Assembly: GCF_000485595.1 (NCBI RefSeq)
Contig: NW_014577361.1
Span: 291,410 to 314,545 of the forward strand
DNA from: Priapulus caudatus
Taxonomy: Eukaryota > Priapulida > Priapulimorpha > Priapulimorphida > Priapulidae
Length of the DNA: 23,136 nt
Direction: 5' to 3'
In this document: positions 1 to 10,300 of the stretch, piece by piece
Numbering within the stretch: the first letter of the stretch is position 1
How the letters are laid out: each line of letters begins with the position of its first letter
Made by a program: the position numbers and the translations under genes
Notes under the pieces: model-generated
Told to the model about the DNA's origin: nothing
The model's database searches: none
What the model saw: only the letters and a program-made list of their open reading frames with translations

Positions 1-315
1 AAAATTAACACAATTTAAAAAAAATTGTAAATTAATTTAGAGTTCGGCACCGCGGAACCCACGAAGCATCAGCAATCTAGGGCTTTTAGCGTTTCCCAGA
101 GGAGAAGAACTCAGCGTCGATCTGGTGTGTGAAACTTCCGTGCATTCGCCAGTATTTGTACTGCACCTGTAGCGCGTGTGCTGTCGCGGGTCGATACAGT
201 ACTTGGTCCTCTTGACAACTTGGGTTATATTGGTATATAGCGATGTTAATATTATACGTAATGCTACATCGCTGTTATACTGGTACTACCATTCCCCCTG
301 GCCACGGGCCTGATA

Positions 316-348
<33 letters not shown>

Positions 349-900
349 TTATACTCTGTGGAATAGTTCATCACGTACGTAGGCCCTACCTGTAGGTCGT
401 CCACTTCTAATGTTTTAGATTGGTGACGTCGTCCAACAATGTATGGGCTCACATATAAATTCACAAGTGCACGCACGCACACATGGGTGAACGCACACAC
501 GCTCACTATACAAATTAGATGCGTACATACATACTTATAGTAATTTGTTCAGATTCAGCATCAATTGCATTTAACCAACCCTGGATAAATCGACGTTATT
601 GTATGAATAATCTAAACTGAAATAAATTTGCACAGTATAGTATAACATGCAATAAACGGCATTTCAATGAAATTCGGCGTGTGTATGTACGTCAACACGA
701 CACTAAGACTCGAACATAGCGTATGTATAGCGATCCACACACCATAGGCCTATACATAGGTAGTATCATTGGGATAACAAATTCACATTTCTTTGAAGCA
801 TAATAAAATCACGTCTAGAAGAAATTTCATTTTAACCAATTTTATGGCGAGTGCAATCGTCTTTGCCATGGTACCCAAATGCTAGTATAATATGTAGCTG
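1..900. other. Non-coding region with short microsatellites
   Basis: No recognisable gene. It holds an (AT)n run at 316-350 and a CA/CG-type stretch near 468-505. Bases 37-285 are open on the minus strand for 82 codons without an early Met; see findings. Confidence 0.5.
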
Positions 901-917
901 ATCTTCAAGTACGCTTA

Positions 918-1644
918 AGCGGCGTCTACACTATAGACTAAAACCCGCGTTTTAGTAAAACGCGCGTTTTAGTAAAACGCGCGTTTTCGGTGGTGCAGCG
1001 TCTACACTGTCAAAAACCCACCTTCCGTGAAATGTATTTTCCCTCGGTTGAGTGTAACGAATAAGATGAAAAATTATTTCCCTTTGCTTTGTGACGCGCC
1101 ATAGATGGGGCGGCGGTAGCACAAGGAATTGTGGGGATTCCTACCACGTGTAGTCATTCAGCTTGGGGTACCACTGACTATCCATAGATGACAACAACCA
1201 ATTCTCTTCAATAAATGTCATTTATTGTTATTTGTTGTAGCACTGGGGTATACCGCTGATATTGCTTGGTCAGCGGTATACCCCAGTGCTACAACAAATA
1301 ACAATAAATGACATTTATTGAAGAGAATTGGTTGTTGTCATCTATGGATAGTCAGTGGTTCAAGGGAATGCCGGGTTTTAAGTATTTCGGTTGTATCAAG
1401 CATATCCCTGGTATGGTTGCGCCACCTGTAGCCGAGTCTGGCGTGCAGCTAAAACGCGGGGTTTCTGTCATGTTCTGTCTACACTACGGCGCTCGACTAA
1501 AACGCGGGTTTTAGCAGAGCAAAACCCGGCAATATTGCCGGGTCTGTAAAACCCGCGTTTTTACAAAACCCACCTCTAAAACCCGCGTTCCAGCAACAGT
1601 GTAGATGCGGTAAACCCGGGTTTTAGCATAGTATAGACGCCGCT
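918..1644. mobile_element. Non-autonomous inverted-repeat element with AAAACCCGCGTTTTA motifs
   Basis: The ends are inverted repeats beginning AGCGGCGTCTAYACTAT at both extremes (918 onward, and reading inward from 1644). Subterminal motifs of the form TAAAACCCGCGTTTTA recur at about 940-990 and 1495-1625. The motif GTCTACACT recurs at about 1008 and 1476, and inverted at about 1597. No transposase is visible. A perfect palindrome lies at its centre. A target duplication is not obvious. Confidence 0.75.
1170..1359. repeat. Perfect 90-bp inverted repeat with 10-nt loop
   Basis: Arms 1170-1259 and 1270-1359 are exact reverse complements over 90 bases. The loop 1260-1269 is tattgcttgg. Homology stops sharply at both outer edges. 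A transcript across it would fold into a long perfect hairpin. Confidence 0.95.
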
Positions 1645-1746
1645 ATATAACCTTGTAACAAGTAACAATGTACAATGTAATAATGTACAAAGCAGATGAC
1701 ATGATAAAGAAAGCCCTATATACAAACTAGTATTAAAATTAGTAAG

Positions 1747-2028
1747 CAGGGCCGTAGGCTGAGCAAATTCCTAGGGGGGCAGTGGCGGATCCAGGATTTC
1801 AAGGAGGGGGTGAGAAACAGGTGGGGGGTCTGGGGGTCATCCTCCCACCGAAAATTTTGAAAATGTAGATCGCAGGAGATGGTATTTGAGGCACTTTTGA
1901 GTACCGTACAGCCTTCATTCTGACTACGACAATTATCCTTTAGTAGAACAATTTATTTTTTTAATTTTGCTTCAAAATTTAGGGGGCACCTGCCCCTTTG
2001 ACCCCCCCCCCCGCAGGCTACGGCCCTG
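1747..2028. mobile_element. CAGGG-ended miniature transposon (hAT-like), copy 1
   Basis: Starts CAGGGCCGTAGGCTGAGCAA and ends AGGCTACGGCCCTG, with inverted termini of about 14 bp. It shares its termini, the following GAGCAAATTCCT, and the C-rich right side with the copy at 12322-12571. Its interior also includes the common repeat motif GTGGCGGATCCAGGATTT. Possible degraded duplication: GTAAG before the left end, GTAAC one base after the right end. Confidence 0.8.
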
Positions 2029-2311
2029 TGTAACTAAGAGTAGAAAGTTACACGTTAAAGAACCAGTTGTGAAAAAGTCGGATAAAGTTTAGTCAGCTAA
2101 TCTTATTACGAAGTGGACTTCTGCGCAACAGCGTTTATGTTGCTAATTATGTCGTTGACGCTTAATTAGTACTCCCTATAGAAGGCTGTAACCTCGGCTC
2201 GCGTACCATACGCTCAAGAAAGCCATGTTAACGTTTCAGCGCTATAATTGATGCGTTGTCCTACAGTTAACTGCGTAGCTAACGACAATTCCGGCCGATT
2301 TTCTGCTTTTT

Positions 2312-2385
2312 TGAAGATACACGGACACGCACGCACGTACACAGGCGCGCACACATACACACACGCACGTGCGTGCATGCGCGTG
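2312..2385. repeat. CA/CG-rich microsatellite
   Basis: Imperfect run of CACACG and GCGTGC units. It produces spurious short reading frames on both strands. Confidence 0.85.
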
Positions 2386-2459
2386 CGTATATTACACGAC
2401 GGCTTTAACAACTTATACTGCGAAATAGGAACACAATATAACTTCGTTTAATCAGCATA

Positions 2460-3660
2460 CACATCTCTATTATTATAATATAATGATATATTGTTAATCA
2501 TCGTAAATTTACAAACGCGTATAGCAATGTACCGCAAAATTGTTTTTATCGCGAAGCCTTTGATTAAACATTCTTATTTTGTGAGCGAATTATTATGACA
2601 ATTATAAGAGCATTTCTTATTTTGTACTTTGATATATATATTTATTACTAAACGCAACTTGGCCGATAAGAAACCCCATGCAAAGCCGGATTCCTTACTA
2701 GCATATATAAATTTTATTCATGTATTTTCACAATTTTCATAATAAAATAAAAAGCAACCACAAGACCATACTGCTTCTTAAAAACGAAAACAGTACTAAC
2801 AAGTGGTTTAAAGAAAAACATAAAAATCAATAATCTGCTGCTATGAATCTATAAGCAAAACACCAAGTCGTATCAAACGCTACGACTGATTTGTCCATGT
2901 TGACATGAGAAATAGTGTGCGTTATTGCGTGTGTGTACATACGTACGTACATATATATATATATATAACATTGTCATTTTATAACCTGATGAACATATTC
3001 TCGAAAGCTTGCTGATCAAACCTTAATAACACCTGATCACATCCTTGATAACACCTTATTCTGTTATTTTATTTTTCTACACACACGCACACGCAAACGC
3101 ACACGCTCACACGCTCACACGCACACGCACACGCACACGCACACGCACACGCACACGCACACACACACACATATATATATATAATTTGTAGATTATACGA
3201 AAATCCCTAGCCACTTCCAACAAATGAGTTATTTTCAGATATGAAGGCTACTAGTATTCACTAGCAGGTAGACGCTCGGCTTTTGCAAAGCAATAAAATG
3301 TATATAAACTTTTAAAGCTATTAAAATGAGTAATAATGATGATAATAAACATTACTTAACCAAATGCAGTTATCACACCAAAATCTTGCACTGTTCTCAA
3401 AATTGCTTTCAACGTTGAAAAGACGTTCTTCACAAATAGTTGTTACCCTGCATCCCACGCCAGAGGACCTTTCTCTCTCACATTGACAGCCAGCACTAGC
3501 CAATTATTATTGCACTTAGACATTCTATTCTAAAAGACAATGTTTCAATGACATGCTGCAAATAAACGATTTAGAGGGCATGCACGATTATGAGGATAAC
3601 CCCGTTTAAACTCACCTAGCTTGACTGACCTAGAAATAATCGGCGAGGGGCAGTAACTCA
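2460..3660. other. Non-coding region with (CACACG)n
   Basis: No recognisable gene. It contains a GT/AT microsatellite at about 2925-2967 and a long CACACG/CA/AT compound repeat at 3079-3183. The remainder is unremarkable AT-rich sequence downstream of ACSF2. Confidence 0.6.
3079..3183. repeat. Compound microsatellite (CACACG)n(CA)n(AT)n
   Basis: About 90 nt of CACACG-type hexamers, with a few CTCACA variants, run into (CA)n and then (AT)n. Confidence 0.95.
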
Positions 3661-3679
3661 CTCAGACAAATAGGTCAGT

Positions 3680-4149
3680 TTTATTACACTATGTAGGCTT
3701 CTATTAACAATGCAGTTTTGTTAGATACAGCGAAAAAGGTATCAAACAAGAACCACGTTGTGGCAAAAGAGATGATGCGAGCTTGCTGCACCAGAAAAAA
3801 GCTTGCAAGCTTCCCTACTAACTTTCCAGATAAAATCTCTCCAGATAGCTGAGTGACTGATGAACAAAAAGATGGATAGTTTAGCCAAGGTTAGCTCTGC
3901 CCTTGTGGCTCTTCCATCCATTACTGAGCTATACAGTTAGATTTGAAGGAACCCGACAAGGAATCTTTGTAGCATGCAAAATGAAGATTAAGCCCACAGA
4001 ATAAACATGTTGCCTGTAGCCTGTCTATCTGCTGGCCACTCTGCCCACTGGACTCCCTCATACTGTGCTGTAAAGCAGCATGGCGGAACAAAGGGCTACA
4101 CGGGTAGAGCTTGGTTGAGGCGTCCTCCCTGTAACGTCGTGGAGTCCCA
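3680..4149 (-). other. ACSF2: ACSF2 probable 3' UTR with AATAAA signal
   Basis: Non-coding sequence follows the TAG stop. The nearest AATAAA on the minus strand is at 3685-3680 (TTTATT on the plus strand). Cleavage would be expected 10-30 nt further on. This is inferred from the signal alone. Confidence 0.45.
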
Positions 4150-4338
4150 CTATTTCCTCTGCATGTCTGCATCGTCCATCTCGCCGTGATAGTAATCAGC
4201 AGCGTGTAGGTGCACCTCACCCAGGTTTAGAATCTTTCTCGATGCCTCTCGAATCTTGTACTTCTGCACCTTCCCCGTCACTGTGAGCGGGTACTCATCC
4301 ACAAACAACATGTAGCGCGGAATCTTAAAATGAGCTAT
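4150..4338 (-). CDS. ACSF2: ACSF2 last coding exon
   Basis: Encodes [20 protein letters not shown], then [20 protein letters not shown], then a tail [22 protein letters not shown] and TAG. The Lys of TGK is the expected catalytic lysine for adenylation. The acceptor is GGTTTTCAG|ATA. The tail after ILNLG is about 22 residues longer than vertebrate ACSF2, acidic and His-rich, and has no obvious motif. Confidence 0.93.
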   Translation of the reverse strand: MAHFKIPRYMLFVDEYPLTVTGKVQKYKIREASRKILNLGEVHLHAADYYHGEMDDADMQRK

Positions 4339-7300
4339 CTGAAAACCAGAGCGATACGACCGAGAGTAAGATAACGAGATACGGTAGCGATAAATAAGGT
4401 AAGATGCTGAGATAAGATACAGATGAATACAATAGAGTAAGATAACGAGATAATACGAATATTATTAATTGATCATTAACCAGCACACAAACCTCCTGGC
4501 TTCATCTATTTATGGCATCATACAGTGTGTAGATGTGTTAATAATGGTATTCATGCCATTTTTATCAATTCTAATAACAAACTAGATACCTTTCCCTTGC
4601 AAAAGTGTCTCAACTCTTCAGCTGTTGTGTGTTCGTGACCCTTCTTTAGTCTGATCCAGGCACAGAGCTCTTCACCCATTCTCTTATCCGGTACTCCAAT
4701 CACCTATAACAATTAAAATGTTATCGCCAAATTCCCATTTGGCCACATTTAGCAGTATTGTATTTAGGTTACCCTTATGCACATGTATTAATTATTGTTC
4801 CAACGGTCATGAGACTGAACAAATTTAAGTCAAATATGTAGTATAACCCCACAGCAATATTGGGTTAAAAACCCCTGAATACGAAACCCTGTCCTTTTGA
4901 TAAATAACATTCCAAACACAGTAGCATATTACATATCCACAATTCAGAAAAGCACTTCAGTGGCAGGCAATTTTGTCAATTTTCCATCTGTTGATGTTTG
5001 CTGGCCAATCGCGATTCAGACTCTATTACAATTGTCACGACAATGCCAGCGTATGTTCAGTAAACTAACAACATTAATAATATAACTTTAGAAATTCTCA
5101 TGGATAGATCAGCTGGAAAAATGCAACCACATTCATTTTTATAACTCCATTACATTTACGGTTACTTGAGAAAACAAACAGTTGGCCGTTAATGGCGTTG
5201 GAAAACTATTTTGATTGACACTACTTTATTAACATTGTTATTTTATGTCCGGCATAAAGGCAAACAGCCAGAGACGATAATGCTAGTGCTCTCCCACCAT
5301 ATGAGACAATGAATGTAGACTGTGAAGTGGCACCACCTGGTGTGACATTTATAAGTTATATAAACTTCTGGTTGCATACGAAAGTGCTATCACAGAAGGT
5401 AAGTTCTATAACACACCTGCACATCTTCCACGGCCTCGTGCTTGTACAGGAACTGCTCTATCTCGGTCGGATAAATGTTTTCGCCTCCCCTAATCAGCAT
5501 GTCTTTGATGCGGCCAATAATGCGTCCAAAACCATCTTCATCCAAGACTGCAAGGTCCCTGATAGATTAACATTATTATCGTGAATCCTGTGTTAGCCAA
5601 TTAACACCCTCTGTACAAGCTATACCTGTCTATAAGGGACACTATAGGCAATTACTTCGAGTTACAGTTATGCATATACAGTGAAACCACGCCGCATTAT
5701 CAAATGTACACGTATTAAAGCGCACCTTTGATTTCCCTTGAATAATCCTTATAAACAGGTTTGATTGTTCATCAATGTTGTCCTGCAAAACCGAGCTTAA
5801 CAAGGTATTAGCAACATGATTTTTAGTATTTACCCAGTCTTGTACCACCGATCAGGCAAAATACATTCCCTTGTCTTCTCCTCGTCTCCCCAGTATCCTA
5901 GCATAGTGGTGTAGCCGCGTGTGCACAGCTCTCCTGGTGTGTTAATAGGCACCAGTCTGTTCTCTGAATCCACGACTTTCACCTAAACAAGAACAGATAA
6001 GAGTATTAATAAAAGAAATATTATTTTATGATAAATCCCTGTAATTACTCTGTTTGCAACAGTTTTTGAAAAACTGAATGAAGCTAACATGTCAATTATG
6101 TTGAGCTATCGCAAATTAAAATTACTCTTAATATTATCGTTAAAGCCGATCAACGGACAGTATTACCCCACGTTACAGTGGAGTAGGTAATGTTCTAGCG
6201 CTCTGTACAATTACCTCCACGTGTGACGCAGGATGACCTATGGATGACACTCTCTTCTCTAGTGGATCATTCATGTAAGATTGAAACGTCACGGGGCTGG
6301 TCTCCGTCGTACCGTAGCATATCTGTAAACATGAACACACATCCGATTACAAATCGAACAACTTGCATACACACGCTGGATCAGTATTTAGAGATATAGT
6401 TATAAACCATCGCCTTAAATTATGTGAATGACTATTACATAATATTAGGGTGTATGAATTTATACCCTTTTTTTGCCGGACACATGTCGAATGTCGAGTG
6501 TATAAACAAAGAAGACAGCAGCTCGCTGTCTGTTGTTATCATGAATTTTGCTTCCATTAATATTTAGTATAGCCCTATTCTATATAATTTTCAAGGTAGG
6601 AATTAATGGTGTCTTGCAGGTGAATACTGTTATCAACTGTAGGGTTATTAATCAAGTCACTTGAGCTCTATATACACCACAAAGACATGCCAATGAAGTT
6701 TCTGAGATGTTTAGCATTTTTGTACATTTCAGTTTTACAAAGTACATTTCTTGATGTTTTAATACTGAAACCATAAGAACCCTATCGATAGTTCGCGATA
6801 AACTAAGAATGAGATATGCCTAACTACTAAATTCGGCATCTATCTATCCATCTTAATATCTAAGCGACACACACACACATAAACATTTGCACGCACACGC
6901 ACGCACACATAAAAGCATTTTTTACTATAAGGAAAGCTTACAGTCACATCTGGCATGTGCATCTTGGTGACAACTTGTTTCATGATCTCAGTAGGACATG
7001 GCGAACCAGCCATGACGCCTGCCGGAAGAAAAACACCAGGTGCTGTATAATTAATTTAATACACACTTTCATTATCGGTTATGTAGAAACAGATTTAAAT
7101 TATTCTCTAAGGATCATGGTGACGTTTATACTGAATTGCATCCATAATAAATTCAAATGTGTTTTAATTCAATGCCATGACTTAGGGATTTGTGACGTGT
7201 TACAATTCAAAGTAAGTGTCAGTTTGAAATTGCTCAGTCAATGACCATTATCCAAACAACTTTTTGCAACTTCCATTACGTTAATTTTGAGCTTGATAAT

Positions 7301-10300
7301 ATTTACTGTCCATAACAGACTAAAAGTCATTATTATAAAGTTTAGATATGTGTGAAGTGGTGTACTGGACTATCTCTACCAGATACAGATTCACTGCACT
7401 ACCACATGTGGGTTTGACCAGCTTTATCTCTCTATGTCATAAAACTATAAAGCTAACAATGAGCAACTAGTTTCTAGTTATGGTAGCCTTTATCAGGCTC
7501 CTTTAACTCACTAAACTGAAAAACTGCCTTATTATTAGGTGAGCACACTGAACCATGCACCGACTACGTGCAGATTGAAATATGAAAGTAATTGCACAGA
7601 CCTGTACGGAGTGTGGACATGTCATACTTGGGAAAGTTTTCGTGATTGAGCATGTCAATGAACATCGTGGGTGTTCCATACAATGAGGAGCAGCTGCAAC
7701 GAATACACATAGAAAACTCATGCTAGTGCTTTAAGAACTTCAGTTGACGCTATCTGTCTGGAGTGATTGACAGATAACTCCAGCCAATCAGCATTGCAAT
7801 AGAGGCAATCTAAAAACTCTGCCTAGTAACAAAGTGCCACTAGTTTGACAATGTGGCATGTACGTGTGAAGGCCCTTAATTACTATTTCAATTGAAGCTG
7901 CTCAGTTATAAAATAAGCAGTTCAACAAGTGCCGCAGAGCGACAGCGCTCAACTGACGTGTACTGTAGCCAGGTATTCTTCTGATAAACTCCCTGGCAAG
8001 CCGAATCTAAGTGCGCCCCCGCCACCGCCATGATAGGCTTTGCTATACCGGTAGTACACTAATAAAGATATAGCTGTGTTAACTTTAATGACTTCGCTAA
8101 AATTACTGTTATCATGGAATGCGTCGAGCGCGGAGCGTAGTGGTGGGGGAGGGTGGGGGAAGGGGCGGGTGAGTGAGCTCTAAACAGCAAAAGCAGTTCA
8201 GTCCTTTGTTAACAAATTCATGTTTAACCCTCCGCTTGCGGACACTTACTCTTTGCACGGTCAGCGGAAAGTAGATTTCACGGTCCTTTCAATAAAGTGA
8301 TAACAAGTGCCGCGGAGCGACAGCGCTCATCTAACGTCTACTGCGGTGACTCTGTGGTGGAGTGTGGGATTCTAGTAAACCCTGTTAGTCCCAATGTGTT
8401 CACTTACACGCCGAAACAGTGGAATGCACAGGGATGGTATCAGGAACCTTCTCAAAGGAATGTTTGTTGGGATCGTTATGAAAGTTGCACGAGATGGTGC
8501 GTACGTTTTAAGTGTCTTCAGATTAAAGATGGATCTCCATCATAGTTATAGTAGCAACAACTATTTGCAAGACAGAATAGGTAAGCACTCATCCATTTAC
8601 CTACGCAAGCCTACAGGCTGCAATAGAGAGCTGCCACCTGTAACTAATTAACGCAGGCAAAAACTACACAGCCACCACCACATGCACTGGCAGTGGCCAC
8701 TGGCAGTGGCATACGTTACATGTAAAATACTGACAGTACAGAATGCCATAGAAATTATAGGATTTAAGGAGCATAAACCTTCTTCAACCCAAATTTAGCT
8801 TTTGAAATTTCACTGTGACATTGTAGCTCGTACATATGCAGGGCATGTATAGATTCTACTAGCAAACCCGGCAGTCAAATTCTTTCTAACAGACAGTAAC
8901 AAACTCCCATGTTTAACCCTCCTCTTGAGGGTCAAAAGGTTATCCGACACTTACTCTTCGCATGTCAGCAGAAGGACATTCATGGTCCTTTCAATAAAGC
9001 CATAAAAATGCTAGGTTACCGCGTAAACAAAAAAGTTTTTCAATCGCTCTTGTCAGCACCATGTCCTCAGAAAATGTCTAAAATCTGCCCTGTGCCATTG
9101 ACCTTTGACCTGTGACCTCCAATTTATGCACAGTGATGGCTTTTCCTACCATGAGCTATAACAGCCGATATCACCAGCCTAGGTCAAGCCGTTTTAGATT
9201 TGTGCCGCAATTCTGCATTTCCTCCCTATACCTTAGTTAAGGATCGTGAATGTTCCCCGTTCTTTTACACCTCTTGACCTTTGACCTTTGACCCCCAGCT
9301 TCGACATCCCAACTCGTTTTGACGATCCCCCCCGATGTGCCGAATATTGTGACCATACGTCGAGCGGTTAAGATTTGTGCCCAACTGTTGACGGACGCAC
9401 GCACGCACGCACGGACGGACGGACGGACGGACGGACGATCGTGCGATTCTACAAGCTGCATCTGACTATGTCAGATGAGCTAAAAATGATAGGTCGTCAG
9501 CTCTGAAACAAAAAAGTTTTGCACTCGGTCCGTTAGACCATGTCCTCAAAAAATGTCTAATATCTGACCTTTCCCCGCTGCCTTTTGACCTGTGACCTCC
9601 AATTTCGCGCTGGTGATGGGTTTCCTCCCCATCACACTATACATCGAATATTAAGAGCGTAGGTCGAGCCGTTGAGATTTGTGCTGCAATTCCGTATTTC
9701 CTCCTATACCTTAAGTTAAGGGGTAAACATTCCCCCTCCATTGACACATCTTGACCAATGACCCTTGACCCCCAAATTCGACCTCCCAAATCCTTCTCGC
9801 AATCCCCCCCCCAACGTCCCAAATATCAAGATCGTGCGTCGCGCAGTTAAGATTTGTGCCGTAACTGTTGACGCACTGACGAACGGACATTCATGCAATT
9901 CTACAAGATGCATCTAACTTCGTCAGCTGAGCTAAAAATGAACCTGGGATTCGTACACTCAAGGCTAAACATTTTCACATGAGTTTTTCAGGAATGAAAA
10001 GGTCTATTTTCCATGACCGTGAGATTTTGGCTGATTAAAATCTTTGCACTTTGTATCTTTCATTAATGATTAGTGCACAAACTCCTACACCAATCGAATT
10101 CATTGCCTCTCAGAAAAGATAGCCGTGCCCAATTTCAAGGATTTTTTTACATGCGACTTTTACTGCGAGGTTTTAGCTGAATACAAAATTTTTATACTGC
10201 CCATGCAGTCACTGATTAGTGAATAAACTCTCACATCAGGCAAATTTTGTTTGCCTCTCAGACAAGATTATGGAAGCTCAATTTTATGGAATTTCTAGGA

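Noticed and set aside
1308-1514. 68-codon plus-strand frame
   Set aside because: It starts inside the right arm of the perfect palindrome and runs through inverted-repeat element sequence. No protein features.
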